Assembly: GCF_004614235.1 (NCBI RefSeq) | Contig: NZ_SPVH01000002.1 | Location: 186,001 to 250,000, forward strand | Length of the DNA stretch: 64,000 nt | Direction of reading: 5' to 3' | Source of the DNA: Brevundimonas intermedia | Lineage (GTDB): Bacteria > Pseudomonadota > Alphaproteobacteria > Caulobacterales > Caulobacteraceae | In this document: positions 18,716-25,952 of the stretch, piece by piece | Layout: every line of letters starts with the position of its first letter | How positions within the stretch are numbered: position 1 is the stretch's first letter | Notes under the pieces: generated by a model | The model's input: the letters and a program-made list of their open reading frames with translations, nothing else | The model's database searches: none | Told to the model about the DNA's origin: nothing | Program-made: the position numbers and the translations under genes

Positions 18716-19687
18716 ATGAATCTCCAGATCGCTCTGGGGCGCGCGGCCTCGCGCGTCCAATCCATCGGCGCCGGCATGGCGCTGGGCCTCGCCGCCTGGG
18801 CCGCCATCTTCGCTGGCGAAGCCTATGCCGAGACGCCCGTCGCCCCTACCCCCGTCGCCCTGGCCCCCATCGCCCGCGCTGCCGGCGACGGCCCGCCTCT
18901 GTGGGTCGTCCGGGACGCGGACTCCACCGTCTATCTGTTCGGCACGGTGCATCTGCTGAAGCCCGGCACGGCCTGGGGGTCGGACAAGGTGGACGCCGCC
19001 TTCGACAGCGCCTCGGACGTCTGGTTCGAGGTCACCAACCCGGATGACCAGGCCGCGCTCGTGCCGGTGTTCCAGCAATACGGGCTGTCGCCGGATCGCC
19101 CCCTGTCCAGTTGGCTGACGCCCGACGAACAGGCAACCCTGGTCAAGGCCGCTCCGGCCGCCGGTCTGACCGCGCAACAGATCGATCCTTTCCGCCCATG
19201 GTTCGCCGCCCTGATGGTTGCGACCGGTCCGCTGACGGCCGCCGGGTACGATCCGGCCCTGGGCGTCGAGATCAACCTGCGCGCCCGAGCCCTGGCGGCC
19301 GGCAAGCCGATCCATGGGCTGGAGACCATCGACCAGCAGATCGGCGCCCTGGCGCGGATGAGCGACGCGGGCCAGATGACCTATCTGCGGCATTACCTGA
19401 AGACCTACGGCACAGCCGCCGCCGAACTGGACCACGCCGTCGCCGGCTGGATCGCAAGCGACCAGGCCGCCCTGGCGAAGTATGCGCATGAGAACGGACG
19501 CGCCATTTCCGAAGAGACGCACCAAATCTTCATGGCCCGCCGCAACGCCGACTGGGCCGACCAGATCGAGACCCTGCTGAAGGGGTCCGGCACCAGCTTC
19601 ATCGCCGTCGGCGTCGGCCATCTCGCCGGGGACGACAGCCTGCAGGACCTGCTGGCGGCGCGCGGAATATCGGTGATCCAGCAATAG
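18716..19687 (+). CDS. TraB/GumN family protein, exported
   Basis: A 323-aa protein with an N-terminal membrane or signal segment (residues about 17-38, ending AYAET) and the TraB/GumN core. The G-x-x-H element is YLFGTVHLLKPGT (about residue 82), and an acidic partner is in VWFEVTN. C-terminal repeats include NADWADQIETLL and the terminal GVGHLAGDDSLQDLL motif typical of the family. Members are proposed metal-dependent hydrolases or proteases related to Tiki. It is likely periplasmic. It follows the second membrane/XRE couple by 60 bp. Confidence 0.87.
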   Translation: MNLQIALGRAASRVQSIGAGMALGLAAWAAIFAGEAYAETPVAPTPVALAPIARAAGDGPPLWVVRDADSTVYLFGTVHLLKPGTAWGSDKVDAAFDSASDVWFEVTNPDDQAALVPVFQQYGLSPDRPLSSWLTPDEQATLVKAAPAAGLTAQQIDPFRPWFAALMVATGPLTAAGYDPALGVEINLRARALAAGKPIHGLETIDQQIGALARMSDAGQMTYLRHYLKTYGTAAAELDHAVAGWIASDQAALAKYAHENGRAISEETHQIFMARRNADWADQIETLLKGSGTSFIAVGVGHLAGDDSLQDLLAARGISVIQQ

Positions 19688-19710
19688 GTCGCCGAACGTA
19701 TCGGGGTTGT

Positions 19711-19739
19711 GGGGCGTCGGGAATCGGACCAGACGCCCC
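19711..19739 (+). terminator. Possible terminator hairpin after the TraB/GumN gene
   Basis: GGGGCGTC (19711-19718) and GACGCCCC (19732-19739) form an 8-bp perfect stem with a 13-base loop, 24 bp after the stop. There is no T-run, so termination is uncertain. Confidence 0.4.
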
Positions 19740-19754
19740 GGCCCGTAACACAAA

Positions 19755-19796
19755 GTCATCAACTGATGTCATCGGTTGATGTCATCGCCTGATGAC
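19755..19796. promoter_or_regulatory. Triple tandem 13-bp repeat (candidate operator) before the DoxX-like gene
   Basis: Three adjacent 13-bp units read GTCATCAACTGAT, GTCATCGGTTGAT and GTCATCGCCTGAT, closed by GAC. Each unit plus the next three bases is a GTCATC-N3/4-GATGAC-like palindrome. The array lies 90-131 bp before the DoxX-like ATG. The exact head-to-tail packing suggests cooperative binding of a dimeric regulator on successive turns. The regulator is not identified. Confidence 0.6.
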
Positions 19797-19885
19797 AAAT
19801 ATCGGAAGCGCCGCTATATCCCCTCTTGCGAACGGCGACCCCTAATCCGATATCGCGACTGTTACGAAATCAGGTTCCTCCCCCG

Positions 19886-20305
19886 ATGACCACCTCGACC
19901 TTCACCACCGCCCCTTCGCGCAGCCGCGCCGCCTACGCCAACATCGCCCTTTGGACGCTGCAGGGCTGGATCGCGATGTTCTTCATCGCCGCCGGCTACG
20001 CCAAGCTGACCGAGCCGATGACCAACCTCATCAATCTGATGGGCTGGCCGGCGGTGGCGCCCGAGAACATGGTGCGCGGCCTGGGCGTGGTCGAGATCGT
20101 GCTGGCGATCGGCGTGCTCAGTCCGCTGATCTCGTGGCGCATCGGGCGCCCGCTGCTGATGACGGCGGCGACCGGCCTGATCGTGCTGGAATCGACCATG
20201 CTGGTCATTCACGCCCTGAGCCAGGACGTCGGCCTGGCGGCGGTCAACGCCATCCTGCTGGCCTTCACCGTCCCGGTCCTGCTGGGTCGTCGCAAGGCCT
20301 TCTGA
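19886..20305 (+). CDS. DoxX-like membrane protein
   Basis: The start is taken as ATG 19886 (MTTSTFTT); an upstream TTG at 19826 would add 20 residues lacking similarity to the family. The 139-aa product has four membrane helices: residues about 18-36, 62-82, 88-106 and 110-130. The DoxX signature FFIAAGYAKLTEP comes after the first helix, and GLGVVEIVLAIGVL is in the second. DoxX-type proteins are linked to thiosulfate-quinone or redox stress functions in some bacteria, but no partner subunit is adjacent. It is monocistronic, followed by a strong terminator. Confidence 0.82.
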   Translation: MTTSTFTTAPSRSRAAYANIALWTLQGWIAMFFIAAGYAKLTEPMTNLINLMGWPAVAPENMVRGLGVVEIVLAIGVLSPLISWRIGRPLLMTAATGLIVLESTMLVIHALSQDVGLAAVNAILLAFTVPVLLGRRKAF

Positions 20306-20354
20306 AAGAGATCGAACGCCGGACCCCTCTCCCCCCCTGCTGTCCGGCGTTTGC

Positions 20355-20387
20355 GCCCGGAACCTCCCCCCAGGTTCCGGGCTTTTT
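20355..20387 (+). terminator. Intrinsic terminator after the DoxX-like gene
   Basis: GCCCGGAACCT (20355-20365) pairs perfectly with AGGTTCCGGGC (20372-20382). The loop is C-rich (6 bases) and TTTTT follows at 20383-20387. Confidence 0.88.
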
Positions 20388-20422
20388 CATGCCTGAAAAC
20401 CGGCCTCGCAAAAAGCTTACCC

Positions 20423-20462
20423 TTACGTGCGCGTAAAGCGCTTCCCTTTACGCGCACGTCAA
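20423..20462. promoter_or_regulatory. Double palindromic operator for the MerR regulator
   Basis: Perfect 14-bp arms ACGTGCGCGTAAAG (20425-20438) and CTTTACGCGCACGT (20446-20459) are separated by 7 bases. The left half is itself a palindrome, TTACG-TGCG-CGTAA. The right half TTTACG-CGCA-CGTCAA is a near-palindrome. The TTTACG...CGTCAA form resembles sites of LiuR-type MerR regulators of branched-chain and fatty-acid oxidation. It lies 13-53 bp before the merR start and may cover the promoter. Confidence 0.72.
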
Positions 20463-20475
20463 GTTATGTTGGGTC

Positions 20476-20958
20476 ATGGCCACCGCCGACGACCACCGCA
20501 CCTATTCCATCCGCCAGCTCTGCCGCGAGTTCGGGGCCACGGCGCGCGCCCTGAGATTCTATGAGGACAAGGGCCTTCTGACTCCTGCGCGCAAGGGACA
20601 GACGCGCGTCTATGACGCCCGCGACCGCGCCCGGCTGAAACTGATCCTGAGGGGCCGCCGCATCGGCTTCACCCTTCAGGAGATCCAGGACATGATGGAT
20701 CTCTATGATCAGAAGGATCACAACGTCCATCAGATGGCGGTGGCCCTGGTGCGTCACCGCGCCCAGATCGCGGCGCTGAAGCAGCAGCTGGAAGACATCG
20801 AAGGCGCCATCGAGACGGCCGAACAGGCCTGCAACTGGATGGAGTCCAAGCTTTCCGAACACCGCCCCGACCTGCTGCCGGGCGCCGAAGACTATGAGAA
20901 GCTGCTGCGCGCGCGTCTCAACCACGACCATCACCACCCCTTCAAAGCAAGAGCGTAA
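20476..20958 (+). CDS. MerR-family regulator (LiuR/AtuR-like)
   Basis: A 160-aa MerR-type protein. The winged HTH (residues about 9-75) includes YSIRQLCREFGATARALRFY, GLLTPARKGQTRVYDARDRA and IGFTLQEIQDMMDLYD. A coiled-coil dimerisation helix follows (about 88-125). The single Cys (about residue 117) and His-rich tail HDHHHPF do not match metal-sensing MerR proteins. The gene precedes two acyl-CoA dehydrogenases with a 3-bp gap to the first, as for LiuR-type regulators of acyl-CoA catabolism. It probably represses the operon until an acyl-CoA binds. The palindromes at 20423-20462 are its likely site. Confidence 0.85.
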   Translation: MATADDHRTYSIRQLCREFGATARALRFYEDKGLLTPARKGQTRVYDARDRARLKLILRGRRIGFTLQEIQDMMDLYDQKDHNVHQMAVALVRHRAQIAALKQQLEDIEGAIETAEQACNWMESKLSEHRPDLLPGAEDYEKLLRARLNHDHHHPFKARA

Positions 20959-20961
20959 TCC

Positions 20962-22746
20962 ATGGCCTACAAGGCGCCTGTCCGCGACTTCACCTTCATC
21001 CTGAATGAAGTGCTGGAGATCGACCGCTACACCAACCAGCCGGGCTTCCAGGACGTCTCTTCGGATCTGGTCAGCCAGATCCTGGAAGAGGGCGCCAAGT
21101 TCGCCGACGAGGTCATCGCCCCGATCAACAATCCGGGCGACAAGGAAGGCTGCCACTGGTCCGCGGGCGGCGTGGTGACCGGTCCCAAGGGTTGGAAGGA
21201 AGCCTATAAGGCGATGTCCGAAGCCGGCTGGATGGCGCTTGCCGCCGACCCGGCCTACGGCGGCCAGGGCATGCCCAGCGTCGTGGCCTCGGCCTTCGGT
21301 CAGATGACGGCCGGCGCCTCCGCAGCCTTCTCGATGTATCCGGGCCTGACGGCCGGCGCCTATGCCGGCATCCACGCCAACGCCTCGGACGAGCTGAAGG
21401 CGAAATATCTGCCCAAGATGGCGACCGGCGAATGGTCCGGCACGATGAACCTGACCGAGCCGCAGTGCGGCACGGATCTGGGCATGGTGCGCACCAAGGC
21501 CGTGCCGAACGGCGACGGCTCCTATTCGATCACCGGCCAGAAGATCTGGATCTCGGCAGGCGAGCACGACTTCGCCGACAACATCATCCACACCGTCCTG
21601 GCCCGCGTCGAGGGCGCGGTTCCGGGCATCAAGGGCCTGTCGCTGTTCGTCGTGCCCAAGTTCCTGGTCAACGAGGACGGGTCGCTGGGCGAGCGCAACA
21701 CGCTGGAATGCGCCGGGCTTGAGCACAAGATGGGCATCCACGGCAACGCCACCGCCGTGATGCAATACGACGGCGCCAAGGGCTGGCTGATCGGCGAAGA
21801 AGGCCGCGGCATGAACAACATGTTCGTGGTGATGAACGAGGCCCGCCTGGGCACCGGTCTGCAAGGCCTGGCCATCGGCAACGCCGCCTATCAGGCCGCC
21901 GTCGAGTTCGCCAAGGACCGCCTGCAGGGCCGCAGCCTGACCGGCCCCAAGAACCCGGAAGGCCCCGCCGACAGCATCATGGTCCACCCCGACGTGCGCC
22001 GCATGCTGCTGGAGGCCCGAGCCTTCGTCGAAGGCGGCCAGGCCTTCATCCTGTGGACCGCCCTGCACGCCGATCTGGAGAAGTCCGAAGACGAGGCCGT
22101 GGCGACCAAGGCCAAGGATTACATGGGCCTGCTGACGCCCGTGCTGAAGGCCTATCTGACCGACAAGGGCTTCCACGTCGCCTCGCTGGGCATGCAGGTT
22201 CACGGCGGTTCGGGCTATACCGAACACTTCCCCGCCTCGCAGTATCTGCGCGATGCCCGCATCACCATGATCTACGAAGGCACCAACGGCATCCAGGCGC
22301 TGGACCTGGTCGGGCGCAAGTTGCCTGCGGCCGGCGGTCGCGCCATCATGACCTGGTTCGGCGAGATCGACGCCTTCGTCGCCGAGAACGGCGGCAATGA
22401 AGCGATCAAGCCCTTCGTCGACGGCCTGGCCGACACCAAGGCCAAGCTGCAGGACGGCACCATGTGGCTGATGCAGAACGGCATGGCCAACCCGGACAAC
22501 GCCGGCGCCGCCTCGACCGACTATCTGAACCTCTTCGGCCTGACGGCGATGGCCTATATGTGGGCGCAGATGGCCAAGGTGGCGCAAGCCCAGGTCGAGG
22601 CCGGTTCGACCGACCCGTATTACGCCACCAAGCTCCAGACCGGCCGCTATTTCGTCGAGCGCATCCTGCCCGACGCCGGTGCCCACCTGGCCAAGATGAA
22701 GACCGGCGCCGACGTGCTGATGGCCATGCCGGCCGAGGCGTTCTGA
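20962..22746 (+). CDS. Acyl-CoA dehydrogenase with C-terminal extension (DmdC/FadE-like)
   Basis: FAD-dependent alpha,beta-dehydrogenation of an acyl-CoA. The 594 aa comprise an N-terminal domain, a middle beta domain (MNLTEPQCGTDLGMVRTKA about residue 155; KIWISAGEHDF), and a C-terminal helical domain with MQVHGGSGYTEHFPASQYLR and ITMIYEGTNGIQALDLVGRK. An extra C-terminal acyl-CoA_dh_C region of about 120 aa is typical of DmdC-like enzymes. The catalytic Glu is probably the one in IYEGTNG. It starts 3 bp after merR, so it is co-transcribed and locally controlled. Chain-length or methylmercaptopropionyl specificity cannot be assigned. Confidence 0.93.
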   Translation: MAYKAPVRDFTFILNEVLEIDRYTNQPGFQDVSSDLVSQILEEGAKFADEVIAPINNPGDKEGCHWSAGGVVTGPKGWKEAYKAMSEAGWMALAADPAYGGQGMPSVVASAFGQMTAGASAAFSMYPGLTAGAYAGIHANASDELKAKYLPKMATGEWSGTMNLTEPQCGTDLGMVRTKAVPNGDGSYSITGQKIWISAGEHDFADNIIHTVLARVEGAVPGIKGLSLFVVPKFLVNEDGSLGERNTLECAGLEHKMGIHGNATAVMQYDGAKGWLIGEEGRGMNNMFVVMNEARLGTGLQGLAIGNAAYQAAVEFAKDRLQGRSLTGPKNPEGPADSIMVHPDVRRMLLEARAFVEGGQAFILWTALHADLEKSEDEAVATKAKDYMGLLTPVLKAYLTDKGFHVASLGMQVHGGSGYTEHFPASQYLRDARITMIYEGTNGIQALDLVGRKLPAAGGRAIMTWFGEIDAFVAENGGNEAIKPFVDGLADTKAKLQDGTMWLMQNGMANPDNAGAASTDYLNLFGLTAMAYMWAQMAKVAQAQVEAGSTDPYYATKLQTGRYFVERILPDAGAHLAKMKTGADVLMAMPAEAF

Positions 22747-22762
22747 GGATAAAAACGCATAC

Positions 22763-22908
22763 CTCTCCCTCCCCCTGCGGGGGAGGGTGGTCGAAGCGAA
22801 GCGGAGACCGGGTGGGGGCGGCAGGGCGACACGCACTCCGATCTAGGCCGCTTCACCTTGCCGCCCCCACCCGGCCGCTGCGCGGCCACCCTCCCCGGAC
22901 GGGGAGGG
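22763..22908. repeat. Composite palindromic intergenic repeat (copy 1)
   Basis: About 146 bp between the two acyl-CoA dehydrogenases. It opens with a hairpin (CTCCCTCCCCCTGCGGGGGAGG). An internal inverted pair follows, CCGGGTGGGGGCGGCA against TGCCGCCCCCACCCGG without its outer T. It closes with CCCTCCCCGGACGGGGAGGG. A copy with the same order of parts lies inside rsmE at 25538-25675. It carries the AAGCGAAGCG core shared with other repeats in the window. Confidence 0.8.
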
Positions 22909-22927
22909 AAAAAGCCGGAGCTAACCC

Positions 22928-24091
22928 ATGAACATCCTCAACAGCCCCGACCCCGATTTCATGCGCGAAGAAGAGATCACCCTCTTCTCCGACAGCGTCG
23001 GCAAATGGATCGACGAACACGCACCGCCGGAGAAGGTCCAGTCGTGGATCGCAAACTCCAGCGTCCCGCGCGAGCTGTGGACCCAGGCCGGGACCGACGG
23101 TCTCTTGGGCCTGTCCATGCCCGAGGAAGACGGCGGCATGGGCGGCGACTACCGCCATGAAGTCGTGCTGATGCGCCAGCTGGGCTGGAAGGGCGCGGAC
23201 CATTTCGGCATCTCGCTGCACAACGCCATCGTCGCCCCCTACATCTGGCACTACGGCACTGAGGAGCAGAAGGCGCGCTGGCTGCCCCGGCTCCAATCCG
23301 GCGAACTGGTCGGCGCCATCGCCATGACCGAACCTGGCGCGGGCTCGGACCTGCAAGGGGTCAAGACCACGGCGGTCAAGTCCGGCAACGGCTATGTCGT
23401 CAACGGCTCCAAGACCTTCATCACCAACGGCCAGCTGGCGAACTTCATCATCGTCGTGGCCAAGACCGACCCGGCCGAGGGCGCCAAGGGCACCAGCCTC
23501 ATCGTGGTCGAGACGGACGGGGCCGAAGGCTTCGAACGCGGCCGCAACCTGCACAAGATCGGCATGGAGGGGAACGACACCTCCGAGCTGTTCTTCAATG
23601 ACGTGAAAGTCCCCGGCGACAACATCATCGGCGGCGGCGAGGGCCAGGGCTTCGTCCAGCTGATGCAGCAACTGCCCCAGGAACGACTGAACATCGCCGT
23701 CCAGGGCGTCGCCGCCGCCGAGCGCGGGCTTGAGGCGACGCTGGCCTATGTCAAGGAGCGCAAGGCCTTCGGCAAGCGGGTCATAGACTTCCAGAACACC
23801 CAGTTCAAACTGGCCGAGATCAAGACCAAACTGACCGTCGCCAAGGTCTTCGTCGACCATTGCATCGGCCTGCACCTGAAGGGCCAGCTCGACGCCGCCA
23901 CCGCCTCCATGGCCAAATATTGGGTCACCGACATCCAGGGCGAGACCATCGACGAGATGCTCCAGCTCCACGGCGGCTATGGCTATATGAACGAATACGC
24001 CATCGCCCAGCTGTACAAGGACGCGCGGGTCCAGCGCATCTACGGCGGCACCAATGAGATCATGAAACTGCTGATCGCTCGAACGCTTTAA
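22928..24091 (+). CDS. Acyl-CoA dehydrogenase
   Basis: Standard-length (387 aa) FAD flavoenzyme of beta-oxidation or amino-acid catabolism. N-terminal helices are followed by the signature AIAMTEPGAGSDLQGVKTTA (about residue 130), KTFITNGQLANFIIVVAKT, RLNIAVQGVAAAERGLEATL, KAFGKRVIDFQNTQFKLAEI, and the C-terminal LQLHGGYGYMNEYAIAQLYK and RIYGGTNEIMKLLIARTL. It follows the larger dehydrogenase across the composite repeat and begins 19 bp after it, preceded by GGAGC. It is probably in the same MerR-controlled transcription unit unless the repeat terminates it. Confidence 0.94.
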   Translation: MNILNSPDPDFMREEEITLFSDSVGKWIDEHAPPEKVQSWIANSSVPRELWTQAGTDGLLGLSMPEEDGGMGGDYRHEVVLMRQLGWKGADHFGISLHNAIVAPYIWHYGTEEQKARWLPRLQSGELVGAIAMTEPGAGSDLQGVKTTAVKSGNGYVVNGSKTFITNGQLANFIIVVAKTDPAEGAKGTSLIVVETDGAEGFERGRNLHKIGMEGNDTSELFFNDVKVPGDNIIGGGEGQGFVQLMQQLPQERLNIAVQGVAAAERGLEATLAYVKERKAFGKRVIDFQNTQFKLAEIKTKLTVAKVFVDHCIGLHLKGQLDAATASMAKYWVTDIQGETIDEMLQLHGGYGYMNEYAIAQLYKDARVQRIYGGTNEIMKLLIARTL

Positions 24092-24106
24092 GACGAGCAC
24101 CACCCG

Positions 24107-24472
24107 ATGGCGCTGATCGAGAAAGGGCCTTTCGAACGCTTTCGCGACTGGCTGGAACAGCGACTGAAGCCGGTCGCCAAACCCGTCACAACGCCCTTCG
24201 TCCAGCCACCCAGAAACATCGTCTGGCGGCAGGAGGGCGCGGGGCCTGGCGAATGGACGGAACTGGTTCGCCGCACCGACGGCCTATACAGCTTCGCCGA
24301 CTGGAAGCGGCAAACGGTGTCTGCGCCGGGGATCGCTCCCTGGGAGACGGAGTTTGCCGTCTTTGAATCCGGCCTCTACGGGGCCGAGGATGAAGCGCGC
24401 CAGGCGATGATCGATCATATCGCGGTTGGCGGCGCCATCGACCTGAGCGCGTTGACCGCCCGGACGCTTTAG
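24107..24472 (+). CDS. Hypothetical protein
   Basis: A 121-aa soluble protein with no family I recognise. The N-terminus is basic and amphipathic (EKGPFERFRDWLEQRLKPVA). A possible beta-rich core follows: GEWTELVRRTDGLYSFADW and TEFAVFESGLYGAEDEARQA. It begins 15 bp after the acyl-CoA dehydrogenase stop, so it is probably the last gene of that operon. Both it and the dehydrogenase end with the same residues ARTL. The gene ends 17 bp before the left inverted repeat of the GIY-YIG unit. Confidence 0.6.
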   Translation: MALIEKGPFERFRDWLEQRLKPVAKPVTTPFVQPPRNIVWRQEGAGPGEWTELVRRTDGLYSFADWKRQTVSAPGIAPWETEFAVFESGLYGAEDEARQAMIDHIAVGGAIDLSALTARTL

Positions 24473-24488
24473 GGCTTACGCCCAGCAC

Positions 24489-24528
24489 CTTGTCATCCCC
24501 GACGAAGCGCAGCGAAGATCGGGGACGG
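24489..24528 (+). repeat. Left inverted repeat of the GIY-YIG unit
   Basis: Starts CTTGTCATCCCCGACG and contains AGCGCAGCGAAGA. It can also fold on itself, CCCCGA with TCGGGG. Pairs with 24937-24976. Confidence 0.8.
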
Positions 24529-24588
24529 GGCAGCATCGACTTGACCACTCCCGGACAACCCGCAAGGGTTGAGCCGGGAGACGGGGTC

Positions 24589-24921
24589 ATGGCCAACAGC
24601 TTCTATGTCTATCTGCTCGCCAGCGGCCCTTGCGGCTATCTTTACGTCGGCGTGACGAACGATATCGTGCGTCGTGTGGCTGAGCATAAGTCGGGGCTGA
24701 TCCCCGGCTACACGGCGGATCGTGGCATCGACCAACTGGTTTGGTACGAAACCCATCAATACATCGACCAGGCGATCTTGCGGGAAAAGCGCATCAAGCG
24801 CTGGTTGCGCGAATGGAAGTTCGCCCTGGTCGAGAAAGACAATCCACGCTGGCTGGATCTTTACGGTGAAGTGCGGGCGAAGGCTGAGCCCGGTTCGGCT
24901 GCGCCGACCGGGCTTGGTTAG
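24589..24921 (+). CDS. GIY-YIG domain nuclease (UPF0213-like)
   Basis: A 110-aa single-domain protein. The start ATG 24589 gives MANSFYVYLL, the family N-terminus; upstream in-frame codons lie in repeat DNA. Conserved elements are YVYLL, then YLYVGVTNDIVRRVAEHK (the YIG-like Tyr and catalytic Arg), GIDQLVWYE, and AILREKRIKRWLREWK with the metal-binding Glu. Such small standalone GIY-YIG proteins are presumed nucleases, but few have known substrates. The last 12 residues (EPGSAAPTGLG) are encoded by a palindrome of the flanking repeat. The gene is enclosed by inverted repeats, so it may act on those palindromes. Confidence 0.9.
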   Translation: MANSFYVYLLASGPCGYLYVGVTNDIVRRVAEHKSGLIPGYTADRGIDQLVWYETHQYIDQAILREKRIKRWLREWKFALVEKDNPRWLDLYGEVRAKAEPGSAAPTGLG

Positions 24922-24936
24922 GTGGTCATTGGTGTT

Positions 24937-24976
24937 CCGTCCCGGCTCTTCGCTTCGCTGCGGCCGGGATGACAAG
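24937..24976 (-). repeat. Right inverted repeat of the GIY-YIG unit
   Basis: Reverse complement begins CTTGTCATCCCGGCCG and contains GCAGCGAAGCGAAGAG. Inverted partner of 24489-24528. It ends 26 bp before the rsmE start. Confidence 0.8.
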
Positions 24977-25002
24977 TGATTGCCCACGCGTCATGTAGAG
25001 GC

Positions 25003-25863
25003 ATGATCCGCCTTCACGTCACTCAGTCCCTTTCGGCCGCCGCCCCCGTCGCCCCCACGCTCGACCAGTCCCGCTATCTGACCCAGGTCATGCGGTTGAA
25101 GGTCGGGGACGACCTGCTGGTGTTCAACGGCCACGACGGCGAATGGCGCTGCACCATCGCCGAGGTGCTGAAGAAGGGCGTCATCCTGCGCGCCGAGGCA
25201 CAGGTGCGGCCCCAAGTGCATGGCCCCGACCTGGAGCTGATCGTCGCCGTGGTGAAGAAGGCCCGCGTCGAGACCATCGTGGAGAAGGCCGCCGAACTGG
25301 GCGCGCGTCGGGTGCGGCTGGTCCTGACCAAGCGCACCAATGCGGACCGCATCCGCCTGGACCGTCTGGACGCCATCGCCGAGGAAGCCGCCGAACAGAC
25401 CGGACGCATGGACGTGCCGGCCGTCGACGATCCGGTGAAGCTCGACGCGCTGCTGGACGGCTGGGAGGCCGGCCGGCGCCTTATGTTCTGCGACGAGACC
25501 GGCGGCGCGCCGGCGATGCGGGCGCTCGCCCCCTATTCTCCCTCCCCCCTCGGGGGAGGGGCGTTGGCGCGCGGCGACGACGGGGTGGGGCGGGCCGAGC
25601 AACCGGACGCCCTGCCTGGCCCCGCCCACCCGGCTTCGGCTGCGCCTTCGCCCCCCTCCCCGAACGGGGAGGGAGAAGCTCAACCGAAATGGTCCATCCT
25701 GATCGGCCCCGAGGGCGGCTTCTCGCCCGAAGAAGGCGAGCGGCTGCGGTCCCTGCCCTTCGCTACCGCGGTGTCTCTGGGCCCGCGCATCCTGCGCGCA
25801 GACACCGCCGCCATCGCCGCCATGACCCTGTGGCAGGCCGCTGTGGGAGACTGGGAACGATAA
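25003..25863 (+). CDS. rsmE: 16S rRNA (uracil-1498-N3)-methyltransferase RsmE with in-frame repeat insertion
   Basis: SPOUT-fold methyltransferase that modifies U1498 in the ribosomal decoding region. The start is ATG 25003 (MIRLHVTQ). The N-terminal PUA-like domain includes SRYLTQVMRLKVGDD. The catalytic part has IVEKAAELGARRVRLVLTKR, EAAEQTGRMDVP, IGPEGGFSPEEGERL and the knot motif LGPRILRADTA. The protein is 286 aa against a usual 240-250. The surplus is a Pro/Gly/Ala-rich segment (residues about 179-225) encoded by the palindromic repeat at 25538-25675. It sits between the MFCDETGG strand and KWSILIGPEGG, where a surface loop is expected. The reading frame is intact on both sides, so the enzyme may tolerate it. 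Confidence 0.9.
   Translation: MIRLHVTQSLSAAAPVAPTLDQSRYLTQVMRLKVGDDLLVFNGHDGEWRCTIAEVLKKGVILRAEAQVRPQVHGPDLELIVAVVKKARVETIVEKAAELGARRVRLVLTKRTNADRIRLDRLDAIAEEAAEQTGRMDVPAVDDPVKLDALLDGWEAGRRLMFCDETGGAPAMRALAPYSPSPLGGGALARGDDGVGRAEQPDALPGPAHPASAAPSPPSPNGEGEAQPKWSILIGPEGGFSPEEGERLRSLPFATAVSLGPRILRADTAAIAAMTLWQAAVGDWER
25538..25675. repeat. Composite palindromic repeat (copy 2) inside the rsmE reading frame
   Basis: It has the same order of parts as 22763-22908: a CTCCCTCCCCC...GGGGGAGG hairpin, CGGGGTGGGGCGGG, then GGCCCCGCCCACCCGG, and a closing CCTCCCCGAACGGGGAGGG hairpin. It is read through in frame, adding about 46 residues to RsmE. Confidence 0.85.
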
Positions 25864-25952
25864 GTGCTGCCAATGCTCTTGAGCCTTGCCGCAATCTTGC
25901 CCATCTAGCCGCGACACACGGTCGCTTACGATGCGCCCGAAGGGACTGACGC

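Larger units (their letters stand above)
24489..24976. mobile_element. Candidate mobile unit: GIY-YIG nuclease gene framed by 40-bp inverted repeats
   Basis: A 488-bp unit with ends 24489-24528 and 24937-24976, which match in inverted orientation at 34 of 40 positions by my count. Both ends begin CTTGTCATCCC read inward. Inside each outer repeat is a second hairpin: 24548-24580, just before the start codon, and 24887-24914, inside the last codons. No flanking target duplication is evident. A REP-type dispersal unit is an alternative to a transposon. Confidence 0.5.

Noticed and set aside
20464..22836. 790-residue open frame opposite merR and the acyl-CoA dehydrogenase
   Set aside because: Antisense artefact of high GC third positions; no motif and no ribosome site.
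24489..24976. Reading the GIY-YIG repeats as a CRISPR or intron
   Set aside because: Only two inverted repeats, no spacers, and no interrupted host gene, so neither a CRISPR array nor a homing intron fits.
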